DNA of 64,000 bases from Bin87 sp965243255. Lineage in GTDB: Bacteria > Chloroflexota > Dehalococcoidia > Lucifugimonadales > UBA3495. How positions within the stretch are numbered: position 1 is the first letter of the stretch; the number at the start of each line of letters is the position of its first letter. The notes below the pieces were generated by a model. It was not told the DNA's origin. It saw nothing but the letters and a program-made list of their open reading frames with translations, and did no database searches. The translations under genes and the position numbers were made by a program. Below, piece by piece: positions 40,714 to 49,008 of the stretch. The stretch is from contig CBDEUH010000004.1 in NCBI GenBank assembly GCA_965243255.1, forward strand, positions 558,001 through 622,000. The letters are read 5' to 3'.

Positions 40714-41479
40714 CCCCACGTTTCGCGGCTTGTCCGCGGGCGACCAGTTGGGCAACCTGGAATACGTGGTTGACGATGCCCGGCTAGCAGAGTACCGGGA
40801 GTTGGTAGGTTGCAGCGGGCGTTATCCCAACTTGCTGGCCGACGACTGCCGGGCACTGCTGCTGGCGCGCTGTGACGGCGTCGATTTGACCAGCGTGTGG
40901 CGGCGGCTGGAGTTGCTGCGTCCGCCCGTCCCCGGACGACGGGTGCAGGTGGGCGGCTGGCTGCGGGAAGTTCATGAGAGACACGACCGGCCGCTGGTGA
41001 GGGTCGCCGCCTTTGCTGTTGACGAGATTGGCACCGAGATTTTGCGTTCCGAGGCGGCGCTTGTGGTGGGTAAAGCCGGAAGATGGCAGCAGCCTGATGC
41101 AGCGCAAGCAGAGAGCCTGGCCCCGGTTATCCAAGGCTCGAGCGATGCAACGGTAGGCGCTGGCATCAACCTGGGGCGACTGAAGCTGCCGGATGGCGAA
41201 AGGGCCGATTCAACTGCCCTGCTGACAGGATGGTTGGAGGGAAGATTGGGCCATCACTATGGCGACGATTTCCGCTGGGGCGGCCAGATGTCGCTGGCTT
41301 ACCTCGCGCCTGCGCTGTCGGGCGACTCAATCGCCGGCGATGCGGTTGTCGTCGGATGCGACCGTGACGCCTACGGAGCGGTTACCACCAGACTGGTTGT
41401 CTCCGTATTCAGTAGCGCCGCAATCCGACTTGCCGTTGGCGAGGCGGTGATCACTTCCCCCAGCCCGAGACTATTATGA
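40706..41479 (+). CDS. MaoC-like (double hotdog) protein
   Basis: A 257-residue protein with a hotdog-type N-terminus (FRGLSAGDQLGNLEYVVDDARLAEYRELVG), typical of MaoC/dehydratase-like proteins. A second half contains GHHYGDDFRWGGQMSLAYLAPALSGDSIAGDAVV, which looks like the second hotdog unit. MaoC-type enzymes hydrate enoyl-CoA, but the usual catalytic D-x-x-x-x-H is not clearly visible, so it may bind rather than hydrate. It overlaps the TPR gene and is followed 7 nt later by the PIG-L gene. Confidence 0.6.
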   Translation: MTSPTFRGLSAGDQLGNLEYVVDDARLAEYRELVGCSGRYPNLLADDCRALLLARCDGVDLTSVWRRLELLRPPVPGRRVQVGGWLREVHERHDRPLVRVAAFAVDEIGTEILRSEAALVVGKAGRWQQPDAAQAESLAPVIQGSSDATVGAGINLGRLKLPDGERADSTALLTGWLEGRLGHHYGDDFRWGGQMSLAYLAPALSGDSIAGDAVVVGCDRDAYGAVTTRLVVSVFSSAAIRLAVGEAVITSPSPRLL

Positions 41480-41486
41480 GGTTAGA

Positions 41487-42236
41487 ATGATGCAGCAACG
41501 CGCCGCGCCGTCGGCAGCAGTGCCCGAGAACTGGCACACTGCTTTGGCCATCGTGGCCCATCCCGACGATTTGGAGTACGGGGCGGCCAGCGCCATCGCC
41601 AAGTGGACGGCCCAGGGCAAGACCGTGACCTATGTTATGGTGAGCAAAGGGGAGGCCGGCATCGACCGTATGGACCCGTCGGTGGTGGGGCCGTTGCGGA
41701 TGCAGGAGGAAATCAACAGCGCGCGGGTCGTGGGCGTGGACACGGTGGAGTTTCTGGACTACACCGACGGCGTCATCGAGTACGGATTGCCCCTGCGTCG
41801 GGACTTGAGCCGGGAGATACGCCGCCATCGTCCCGACGTGATTATTACCATCAACCACCACTTGCAGTTTTTCAGCGGGCATCTGAACATGGCGGACCAC
41901 CGCTGGGTTGGCCTGGCGGTGTTCGACGCGGCCCGGGATGCCGGCAACCGCTGGATTTTCCCGGAACTGCTGGCCGAGGGTTACGAACCCTGGAACCACG
42001 TGCGCTTCGTGGCGGTTTTCGGCTCCACGGAACCGACCCACGCCGTGGACGTGTCCGGGCACTGGGAGACGGGGCTGGCCTCGCTGCGCGAGCACAAGGC
42101 TTATTTGGAAAACCTGGGCGACGTGGGCAACAGTCCCTTTGAGTTTTTGACGGCCCACGCTCGCGAGGCCGGGGCGGCATTCGGCTGCGATTACGCTTCC
42201 TATGCGGAGCTCGTGCTGATCAACGAGGCGTTTTAG
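41487..42236 (+). CDS. PIG-L family (LmbE-like) deacetylase
   Basis: A 249-residue zinc-dependent deacetylase of the LmbE/BshB/MshB group. The metal motif AIVAHPDDLEYGA (His-x-Asp-Asp) opens the domain, and the third ligand region is NHHLQFFSGHLNMADHRWVG. Members remove acetyl groups from GlcNAc-type sugars or from thiol cofactors. No bacillithiol or mycothiol partner genes are nearby. It lies in the plus-strand run and is followed 8 nt later by tenA. A complete active site suggests activity, but the substrate is unknown. Confidence 0.88.
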   Translation: MMQQRAAPSAAVPENWHTALAIVAHPDDLEYGAASAIAKWTAQGKTVTYVMVSKGEAGIDRMDPSVVGPLRMQEEINSARVVGVDTVEFLDYTDGVIEYGLPLRRDLSREIRRHRPDVIITINHHLQFFSGHLNMADHRWVGLAVFDAARDAGNRWIFPELLAEGYEPWNHVRFVAVFGSTEPTHAVDVSGHWETGLASLREHKAYLENLGDVGNSPFEFLTAHAREAGAAFGCDYASYAELVLINEAF

Positions 42237-42244
42237 GGGGAACG

Positions 42245-42898
42245 ATGGCAGGATTCAGCGAACAGTTGCGGGAAGAAGCGCAGCCGATTTGGGAGGCAAT
42301 TTTCCGGCATCCGTTCTTGGCGGACATCAAGAGCGGCGCGCTGCCCTTGGAGACTTTCCAGTATTACCTGGGACAGGACTACCATTACCTGGAAGGATTC
42401 GGTCGGGCGGTGGCGCTGGCGCTGGCGAAATCGCCGGACTCGGAGCTGTTGCAGCAGCTGGCCCACCGGGTAATGACGCCGGTGGAGCGTCCGCTGCACC
42501 ATCAGCTGATCGAGGCGGCCGGCCTGACCATGGCCGAAGTGGAAAGAGCCCTCCGCTCGCCGACCAACACCGCCTACGTCAACCATATGCTGACCACGGC
42601 GGCTCAGTACGGGCTGGGGCCGACGGCGGCGGCGCTGCTACCCTGTCCGTGGACGTACCACTTGCTGAAAGATGAGGTCGGGCAGTCGGAGCATCCCCTT
42701 TACGGGCAATGGACCCGCTTCTACGTGGAGGGGTTCTTGCAGTCCAGCGTGGACGCCTGGTGCGGCTTTGTGGATGAGATGGCGGAAAGGGTGGGCGAGC
42801 AGGAACGGGCAGCGATGCGGTACGCCTTCATGGTGAGCAGCCGATACGAGTACATGTTCTGGGATGCGGCTTACCGCCGGGAAGAGTGGCCGGTTTAA
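42245..42898 (+). CDS. tenA: TenA-family thiaminase II / aminopyrimidine aminohydrolase
   Basis: A 217-residue TenA-like protein of the usual length. Landmarks are FRHPFLADIKSGALPLETFQYYLGQDYHYLEGFGRA at the N-terminus, the nucleophilic Cys in ALLPCPWTYHLL, and the C-terminal EYMFWDAAYRREEWPV with the conserved Glu. TenA salvages thiamine breakdown products by hydrolysing aminopyrimidines, which suits an organism with many ThDP enzymes. GGGGGAA lies before the ATG. The stop overlaps the following hydrolase region only in an unused frame. Confidence 0.9.
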   Translation: MAGFSEQLREEAQPIWEAIFRHPFLADIKSGALPLETFQYYLGQDYHYLEGFGRAVALALAKSPDSELLQQLAHRVMTPVERPLHHQLIEAAGLTMAEVERALRSPTNTAYVNHMLTTAAQYGLGPTAAALLPCPWTYHLLKDEVGQSEHPLYGQWTRFYVEGFLQSSVDAWCGFVDEMAERVGEQERAAMRYAFMVSSRYEYMFWDAAYRREEWPV

Positions 42899-42927
42899 CT
42901 TTGGCCCACAAACTTGGAGATTGCGTT

Positions 42928-43698
42928 ATGCCTTACGCACCTAACAACGATACTCAGATGTATTACGAAAGCCACGGCGCGGGGCCGGCCATCGTGTTCG
43001 CCCATGGACGCGGCGGCAATCACCTGAGCTGGTGGCGGCAGGTGCCGGCGTTCCAGGCCGACCATCGCTGCGTTACCTTCGACCAGCGCGGTTGGGGTCT
43101 GACCAAAGGGCCGGCCGGCGCGCCGAATCCGGCGACGGTTAGCGCCGACCTGCTGGCCCTGCTGGACTACCTGGAGATTGACCGGGCGGTGTTGGTGGCG
43201 CAATCCATGGGCGGCATTTCCAGCCTGCGGGTGGCATTGCATCATCCCGAACGCGTGGCCGGGCTGGTGCTGGCCGACACCACCGGCGGCATCGGCGACG
43301 CCTCGGTGGTGTCGCTGCTGGCGGACGTCCACCCGCCCGAGGACCCGCTGCGGCGGGCGCTGAGCGACGGGTTCATATCCGAACATCCCGCATTGACGTT
43401 CCTGTTCGGCTCCATCGGGCGCATCAATCAACCGATGCCACTGAGCGTGGTGTCGGATATGTTCCGCAACCCGGAGGGGCTGCAGGCGTCGGATTTGGCG
43501 GCGATGTCGGTTCCGACGCTGCTGGTGGTGGGCGAGGAAGACGCGATATTTCCGGTGCACGTGATTGAGGCGACCCACCGGCTGATACCGGGCAGCCGGC
43601 TGGCGGTGGTGCCGGGAGCGGCTCACTCGACGCACTTTGAGCAGGCGGATGCGTTCAACGAGCTTTTGAGCGAGTTTATTGGCGGGCTGTCGGCCTGA
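42928..43698 (+). CDS. Alpha/beta hydrolase
   Basis: A 256-residue alpha/beta hydrolase. The oxyanion segment is IVFAHGRGGNHLSWW, the nucleophile elbow is VAQSMGGIS, the acid is in VVGEEDAIFPV and the catalytic His is in PGAAHSTHFEQ. It is unlike the 22621 hydrolase apart from the common fold. The class includes esterases and lactonases such as 3-oxoadipate enol-lactonase; exact activity is open. I chose ATG 42928, which has GGAGA upstream, over a frame starting inside tenA. It closes the plus-strand run; two FMN oxidases converge on it. Confidence 0.85.
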   Translation: MPYAPNNDTQMYYESHGAGPAIVFAHGRGGNHLSWWRQVPAFQADHRCVTFDQRGWGLTKGPAGAPNPATVSADLLALLDYLEIDRAVLVAQSMGGISSLRVALHHPERVAGLVLADTTGGIGDASVVSLLADVHPPEDPLRRALSDGFISEHPALTFLFGSIGRINQPMPLSVVSDMFRNPEGLQASDLAAMSVPTLLVVGEEDAIFPVHVIEATHRLIPGSRLAVVPGAAHSTHFEQADAFNELLSEFIGGLSA

Positions 43699-43723
43699 AA
43701 ACCGGCTGGAGTGCGCGCCCAAT

Positions 43724-44872
43724 TTAGAAGGGCAGGCCCTCGCCGATGTCGTTCTCGGTGCGGAAGGGGCCCCACTCCCGGGGGATGTTGAGGAGACGGT
43801 CTTCCAGGTCGTCAACGCTGTTCTGGCCGCAGTAGGCCATGGCCCGGTCGAACTCCTCCCGGAGTAGTTCCAGCATGTGGTGTACGCCCTCGGCGCCGTT
43901 GACGGCCAGGCCCCAGTAGAGGGGACGGCCCACGGCCACGGCGGTTGCGCCCAGGGCCAGGGCCTTGAGCACGTCGCTGCCGCGGCGGACGCCGGAGTCA
44001 ACGTACACCTCCACCTTGCCGCCGGTGGCGGCGACGATTTCCGGTACAACCTCAATGCTGGACATGGTGGTGTCCATCCGCCGCCCGCCGTGGGTGGAGA
44101 CCAGGACGGCGTTGGCGCCGTGCTCGACGGCCAGGCGCGCGTCCTCGGCGGTGCGCACGCCCTTGAGGACCAGGGGCAGTCCGGTGAGGCTGCGCAGCCA
44201 GTCCAGTTCCCGCCAGGTCAGCGGCGGCGGCAACAGGACGTGCCCGTAGGTGGTTGGGACGCTTTCGCCGGCCTCGGCCAGCCGTCTCTGATATTCACGG
44301 AAGTTGCCCAGCTCGCCGGGCCGCACAAAGCGGTTGCGGATGTCGCGCTCCTTGGGCGTGGGAATCGGGGCGTCCACCGTGAGGACGATAGCCTTGTAGC
44401 CGGCAGCCTCGGCCCGTTTGACCAGATTTTCGGTGTGGTCATAGCCGCGGTGGGAGAGTTGCATCCACAGCGGGCCGGTGGCGGCGTCGGCGATCTCCTC
44501 CAGGCTGCAATGGGACGAGGTGCTGCACATCATCAGGGTGTTGGACATGCCGGCCCCGCGGGCGGTGGCGCATTCGGCATCGGGGTGAGCGATCCCGTGG
44601 CCGTCGGTGGGAGAGATCATCACCGGCAAGCTGATGTCCTGCCCCAGCACCGTGGTGGCGATTTTGCGCTCCGTGATGTTGCGCATGAAGCGAGGCCGCA
44701 GGGTGATGGCTTCAAAGGCGGAGCGATTGCGGGCGGTGGTGATTTCGTCCATCGCGCCGCCTTCGATGAACTCCCAATTGTTGTGGGAGAGCATCGGCTT
44801 GGCGCGGGACTCGTAATCGTAGAGGCTGATAGGTTCCAGTCGCAAAAAAATATCATCGGCCACTTGAGGCAA
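43724..44872 (-). CDS. FMN-dependent alpha-hydroxy-acid dehydrogenase/oxidase, paralogue 1 (altered active site)
   Basis: A 382-residue member of the glycolate/lactate oxidase family, which oxidises alpha-hydroxy acids to 2-keto acids with FMN. FMN-binding and catalytic features seen are VLKGV (K237), STHGGRRMD (H261, R264) and VDSGVRRGSDVLKALALGA. The position that is Tyr in most family members and in the neighbour (FQLYHRGY) is Ser140 here (MQLSHRGYD), and a middle loop differs, so specificity or oxygen reactivity may have changed. Its 3' end is nearly identical in DNA to the paralogue next to it. It lies 34 nt after that paralogue's stop. Confidence 0.87.
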   Translation of the reverse strand: MPQVADDIFLRLEPISLYDYESRAKPMLSHNNWEFIEGGAMDEITTARNRSAFEAITLRPRFMRNITERKIATTVLGQDISLPVMISPTDGHGIAHPDAECATARGAGMSNTLMMCSTSSHCSLEEIADAATGPLWMQLSHRGYDHTENLVKRAEAAGYKAIVLTVDAPIPTPKERDIRNRFVRPGELGNFREYQRRLAEAGESVPTTYGHVLLPPPLTWRELDWLRSLTGLPLVLKGVRTAEDARLAVEHGANAVLVSTHGGRRMDTTMSSIEVVPEIVAATGGKVEVYVDSGVRRGSDVLKALALGATAVAVGRPLYWGLAVNGAEGVHHMLELLREEFDRAMAYCGQNSVDDLEDRLLNIPREWGPFRTENDIGEGLPF

Positions 44873-44906
44873 GCGGCCGATGCTCCATCGGACGTAACCG
44901 GGTCGC

Positions 44907-46028
44907 CTAGAAGGGCAAATGCTCGGCGATGTCGTTCTCGGTGCGGAAGGGGCCCCACTCCCGGGGGATGTTGAGGAGACGGTCTTCCAGGTCGTCCACG
45001 CTGTTCTGGCCGCAGTAGGCCATGGCGCGGTTGAACTCCTCGCGCAGCAGTTCCAGCATGTGATGTACGCCCTCGGCGCCGTTGACGGCCAGGCCCCAGT
45101 AGAGGGGGCGCCCCACGGCCACGGCGGTTGCGCCCAGGGCCAGGGCCTTCAGCACGTCGCTGCCGCGGCGGACGCCGGAGTCAACGTACACCTCCGCCTT
45201 GCCACCGGTGGCGGCAACGATCTCGGGGACCATTTCGATGCTGGACATGGTGCTGTCCAGTTGGCGGCCGCCGTGGGTGGAGACCAGGATGCCGTTTACG
45301 CCGTGCTCGACAGCCAGGCGCGCGTCCTCGGCGACGCGGACGCCTTTCAGCACGATGGGGAGACTGGTGAGACTGCGCAGCCAGTCCAGCTCCTGCCAGG
45401 TCAGCGGCGGCGACTGGGGCATTTCCCAAGTGGGAGATTCGTCGGTGCCGGTGACTTCCGAGAGGCGGTCCTGCTGCTCGCGGAAGTTGCCAAGGTCGCC
45501 GGGACGCTGGTAGCGGTTGCGGACATCCCGTTCCTTGGGGCTGGGCGCCGGCGTGTCGATGGTGAGGACGATGGCCCGGTAGCCGGCGGCCTCGGCGCGC
45601 TTGACCAGGTTCTCGGTGAGATCGTAGCCGCGGTGGTAGAGCTGGAACCACAGCGGGCCGGTGGCGGCGTCGGAGATTTCTTCCAGGCTGCAGTTGGACG
45701 AGGTGCTGCACATCATCAGGGTGTTGGACATGCCGGCGCCGCGGGCGGTGGCGCACTCGGCTTCGGGGTGGGCGTTGCCGTGGCCGCCGGTGGGAGCAAT
45801 CATTACCGGGAAGCTGATGTCCTGTCCCAGGACGGTGGTAGAGACTTTGCGCTCGGTGGTATCGCGCATAAAACGCGGACGCAGCGTCAAGGACTCGAAA
45901 GCTGAGCGGTTGCGGGCCGTCGTAATTTCGTCCATGGAACCCGCTTCGATGAACTCCCAGTTGTTATGTGGGAGGATCTGTTTGGCCCTGGCCTCGTAGT
46001 CGTATAGATTGATGGGGTCCAGTCTCAT
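44907..46028 (-). CDS. FMN-dependent alpha-hydroxy-acid dehydrogenase/oxidase, paralogue 2
   Basis: A 373-residue alpha-hydroxy-acid oxidase-type enzyme with a more standard active site: Tyr in INLYDYEAR, Tyr131 in WFQLYHRGYD, LKGV, STHGGRQLDST and the FMN phosphate loop DSGVRRGSDVLKALALGATAV. The C-terminus is unusually long and acidic (QNSVDDLEDRLLNIPREWGPF) and shared with its neighbour. It likely oxidises lactate, glycolate or a related hydroxy acid. Both copies are in one transcription unit with GGAGAG before this ATG. Nearly identical DNA in the final 200 nt of the pair suggests gene conversion. Confidence 0.9.
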   Translation of the reverse strand: MRLDPINLYDYEARAKQILPHNNWEFIEAGSMDEITTARNRSAFESLTLRPRFMRDTTERKVSTTVLGQDISFPVMIAPTGGHGNAHPEAECATARGAGMSNTLMMCSTSSNCSLEEISDAATGPLWFQLYHRGYDLTENLVKRAEAAGYRAIVLTIDTPAPSPKERDVRNRYQRPGDLGNFREQQDRLSEVTGTDESPTWEMPQSPPLTWQELDWLRSLTSLPIVLKGVRVAEDARLAVEHGVNGILVSTHGGRQLDSTMSSIEMVPEIVAATGGKAEVYVDSGVRRGSDVLKALALGATAVAVGRPLYWGLAVNGAEGVHHMLELLREEFNRAMAYCGQNSVDDLEDRLLNIPREWGPFRTENDIAEHLPF

Positions 46029-46059
46029 CCGATACTCTCCTTGTCTGATTGCGCCGGCG

Positions 46060-46572
46060 TTACTCTTCTTCAGCAGCAGCCGGTCGCAAATTCAATCTCA
46101 TGATGGCGTCGGCCACGTCGGGCAGCATTTTGTAGTCGTCGGACGTGGGGTCGAAGGCCATGGGATGGGGCAGGGCAACGTTGTGAACGTTTCTAATTCG
46201 GCGGACGGAATGTCCCACAGAAGACATCCGGCCGGACAACTGGCGTTCGGTCAGGCCCATGGCGTCCAACAAGGATTGTCGTGACATGACGTAACCACTG
46301 CTGTTAGCCACGCGGTGATACACTTGCTGGGCATTGGGAGCGAGATAACCCCAGAAAGTACGCACATGGTCTATTGTCCAGCGTCCTTCAGGAACGGGGG
46401 CCGGTGGCGGTGAGGGTGGGGCAGGTTCAGCTTCGGTCGGCGCAGCAACGGTGGAGTCATCATCGGCAGCAACAACAGTGGCCTGGGATACCCTATCGCC
46501 AGCAGCAAGTTGTCGAATAGCCGCAATTACATCATCGGCTTCGCCTTCAACAGTCAGGGCGACTTTTACCAT
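46060..46572 (-). CDS. Hypothetical protein with Pro-rich linker and winged-helix-like C-terminus
   Basis: A 170-residue protein that I do not recognise. Residues 1-30 (MVKVALTVEGEADDVIAAIRQLAAGD) form a small alpha/beta segment. Residues about 40-70 are a Pro/Ala-rich linker (APTEAEPAPPSPPPAPVPEGR). The C-terminal half (WTIDHVRTFWGYLAPNAQQVYHRVANSSG, then MSRQSLLDAMGLTERQLSGRMSSVGHSVRRI) looks like a winged helix-turn-helix or similar DNA-binding unit. It may be a regulator of the neighbouring FMN oxidases, whose operon starts 31 nt after its stop. The start at 46572 follows a GAGG-containing sequence. Confidence 0.6.
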   Translation of the reverse strand: MVKVALTVEGEADDVIAAIRQLAAGDRVSQATVVAADDDSTVAAPTEAEPAPPSPPPAPVPEGRWTIDHVRTFWGYLAPNAQQVYHRVANSSGYVMSRQSLLDAMGLTERQLSGRMSSVGHSVRRIRNVHNVALPHPMAFDPTSDDYKMLPDVADAIMRLNLRPAAAEEE

Positions 46573-46671
46573 TTCTTGACCTCGCAGCAATCAACTAATT
46601 GCCAAGTTTAGCATAGCAATGCGTGGGGTCAATATGCAGGCATGTATTCGTTATTAAATATACGTTAAGAT

Positions 46672-46702
46672 AGCAGGAGCAAGAATAAGTCCCGCCCCTG
46701 CT
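46672..46702. terminator. Imperfect hairpin downstream of porB
   Basis: AGCAGGAGC (46672-46680) pairs with GCCCCTGCT (46694-46702), one mismatch; GTTTT follows on the plus strand. It lies between the porB stop and the next minus-strand gene and may act as a weak terminator. The rest of 46573-46745 is AT-rich spacer with nothing else recognised. Confidence 0.4.
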
Positions 46703-46745
46703 GTTTTACTTCCGGGATGACTCGCCGGACTAGTGTGAATGCGCC

Positions 46746-47744
46746 CTAGGCGTCTTCATCGTGGGGGCCGAAGGGGACCACACCGGGCACCCACCACTTT
46801 TCCCAGGATTCGTCGATGCGTTCCTGGAAGAACTTCAGGTCTTCCTCAGTGAGGTGAGCAAAGCGGCCCTGGCGCTGGAGATACTCCGTAACCGGCTTGC
46901 GCGGGCGAATGCCCCGGGCGATGGCGCGGGACGGCCCGTTGAGAATCAGCTCGCCGTCCACGATTTCGTACTGCACCCAGATGCCGGTTTCCACGGCCAG
47001 CATTCCCAGCTCGTGGGAATACTTGGGGTCGTAGTCCCAGCCCTTGGGGCAGGGGTCGATGCTGTGGATGAATGTGGGGCCGCCGATGGTCAGGGCGCGG
47101 CGGATCTTGTTGGTAAAGTCCGGCCCGTAGGAACCGCAGGCGGTGGCGATGTAGCGCACGTCGGGATGGCCGGCGGCCAGCATGGGCGCGGTGTTCTTCT
47201 TCCAGCGGCGGTTCATGATGCGGTGAACCTTGCCCGGCGGCGAGAAGGTGGAGTTGGCCCCCCAGGGACTGGAGCCGGACACCTGGATGTCGGTGTTGGC
47301 GTAGGACTCGTTGTCGTAGCAGAGGATGAGCAGGTTGTACTCATCGTGCTGCAGGGCTGCCGAAATTGCGGACAGGCCCATGTCCACACCGCCGCCGTCG
47401 CCGCAGAAGGCGATGACGTTGATGGGCTCTTCCTGCATCTTGCCCTTGCGCATCAGGGAGGCCAGGCCGGCCGCGGTGCCGGTGGCGGCGGAACCGCTGG
47501 AACCCAGCTGGGTGTGCATCCACGGCACGACCCACGGCGTGCTGTAGTAGGTGGTGTTGGCCACGTACATGCAGCCGGTACTGCCGACCACGATGGTGCG
47601 AGGACCGGCGGCCTTGATCATGAGGCGCATGACCAGGGCGGACTCGCAGCCCTGACAGGTGCGGTGGCCGGAGGTGAAGCCTTCGAACACCGGGATTTGT
47701 TTGACGCCCCTAACCTGGGGCAGCTCTTGGGTCATGGTAGTCAT
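46746..47744 (-). CDS. porB: 2-oxoacid (pyruvate):ferredoxin oxidoreductase, beta subunit
   Basis: A 332-residue ThDP-binding beta subunit. Features are HRTCQGCESALVMRLM with Cys ligands, the ThDP motif CGDGGGVDMGLSAISAALQHDEYNLLILCYDNESYANT, and a further Cys in YIATACGSYGPDF. With the alpha and gamma/delta proteins upstream it oxidises pyruvate or a related 2-oxoacid to acyl-CoA and reduces ferredoxin. The gene follows alpha by 43 nt. The C-terminal SRAIARGIRPRKPVTEYLQRQGRFAHL matches Por rather than Vor or Kor subunits, but this is not certain. The substrate is most likely pyruvate. Confidence 0.88.
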   Translation of the reverse strand: MTTMTQELPQVRGVKQIPVFEGFTSGHRTCQGCESALVMRLMIKAAGPRTIVVGSTGCMYVANTTYYSTPWVVPWMHTQLGSSGSAATGTAAGLASLMRKGKMQEEPINVIAFCGDGGGVDMGLSAISAALQHDEYNLLILCYDNESYANTDIQVSGSSPWGANSTFSPPGKVHRIMNRRWKKNTAPMLAAGHPDVRYIATACGSYGPDFTNKIRRALTIGGPTFIHSIDPCPKGWDYDPKYSHELGMLAVETGIWVQYEIVDGELILNGPSRAIARGIRPRKPVTEYLQRQGRFAHLTEEDLKFFQERIDESWEKWWVPGVVPFGPHDEDA

Positions 47745-47787
47745 AGCGGCTCTCCTTTTGAAGGGGGCGCCCAGTTAAACGGGGCAA

Positions 47788-49008
47788 CTAGTCCCGGACT
47801 CCGATCCAGGTGTTTTCTTCTTTGACTTTGCCGGAGTCGATGGACTCCTGAACCATGGCGGTCATCTCTTCCACGTCGCGCACCAGCACTTCCCGCCCGC
47901 CCAGGCCGGCGATGAAGCTCTGCATCAGGGGACGCTGGTCCAGGGTGTACAGCGCGGAGCGAATCTCGTTGAACAGCACGCCGCCGTAGGATGGCGAGCC
48001 GTATGAGTAATCGCGGTCAATTACGCCCACCGCCTTGCAGTGGCTGAGGGCCTCGCGGATTTCGTCGGTGGCGAAGGGTCGGAAGAACTTGACCCGAAGG
48101 AATCCAATCTTCATGCCCTGTTCGCGCATCCGCCGCACGGCGACGCGGACGGGCATCGCCAGGGTGCCCATGCCCACCAGTACGATGTCGGCGTCTTCGG
48201 TCATATACTCTTCGATGAAGGGGCTGGGGTCGCCGCGACCGAAGACCTGCTTGAATTCCTCATAGGCTTCTTTGATCACGTCGCCGGTGCGGCGCATGGC
48301 GTCGTCGGTCTGGCGGCGGATCTCCATCAGCCAGTCTTCGTTGACCTGGGGCGCCACGGTGATGGGGTTGTCGGGATGGAGCAGTAGGCGTCCGCGGTCG
48401 TACTGGGGCAGGAACTGGTTGACCTGTTCCTGGGTCGGTACGTGAACGATGGCCTGGGAGTGAGTTAGGAAGGAGCCGTCACAGGAAATGGCGGCGGGCA
48501 GGAAGACCCGGGGGTCTTCGGCCACGCGCCAGGCCAGCAGAGCGGTGTCCAGCGCCTCCTGGGCGGTGCCAACCCAATAGAGCATCCAGCCCAGGTCCCG
48601 AACGGCCATGGCGTCGTTATGCTCCACACCGAAGGCGCCGGGGTCGTCCAGGGCCCGGTTGCCCACCATGGCGACCACGGGGAGACGCAGGCCGGCCGTT
48701 ACGGTGATGGCCTCGAAGGCGTAAAACCAGCCCACGCCGCTGGAGCCGCAGAAGGTGCGGGCGCCCACGGCCGAGGCGTGCTTGACGATTTCAAACTGGG
48801 AGTGCTCGCTTTCGGCGACGATGAAGTCGCAGTCAAAAGCGCCGTCGGCCTTCAGCTTGGACACGTATTGCATCACCGTGTCGTAGGGCCGGATGGGGTA
48901 GGCGGTGATTACGTCAACGTCGGCGAGGGAACAGGCGATGGCGATGGCTTCGCTGCCGCTGATCAGCTCCTCGCGCTCAGTTTGGGGAGGAAGGGTTTGC
49001 GTGGCCAT
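47788..49008 (-). CDS. porA: 2-oxoacid (pyruvate):ferredoxin oxidoreductase, alpha subunit
   Basis: A 406-residue alpha subunit with the pyrimidine-binding ThDP domain. It starts with GSEAIAIACSLADVDVITAYPIRPYDTVMQYVSKL, and shows FIVAESEHSQFEIVKHASAVGARTFCGSSGVGWFYAFEAI and DIVLVGMGTLAMPVRVAVRRM (domain II). The start ATG at 49008 shares one base with the stop of the gamma/delta gene, so translation is coupled. It is the normal length for archaeal-type four-subunit Por. Ferredoxin-linked Por suggests that the organism can run at low oxygen, despite the aerobic-looking FMN oxidases. Confidence 0.9.
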   Translation of the reverse strand: MATQTLPPQTEREELISGSEAIAIACSLADVDVITAYPIRPYDTVMQYVSKLKADGAFDCDFIVAESEHSQFEIVKHASAVGARTFCGSSGVGWFYAFEAITVTAGLRLPVVAMVGNRALDDPGAFGVEHNDAMAVRDLGWMLYWVGTAQEALDTALLAWRVAEDPRVFLPAAISCDGSFLTHSQAIVHVPTQEQVNQFLPQYDRGRLLLHPDNPITVAPQVNEDWLMEIRRQTDDAMRRTGDVIKEAYEEFKQVFGRGDPSPFIEEYMTEDADIVLVGMGTLAMPVRVAVRRMREQGMKIGFLRVKFFRPFATDEIREALSHCKAVGVIDRDYSYGSPSYGGVLFNEIRSALYTLDQRPLMQSFIAGLGGREVLVRDVEEMTAMVQESIDSGKVKEENTWIGVRD

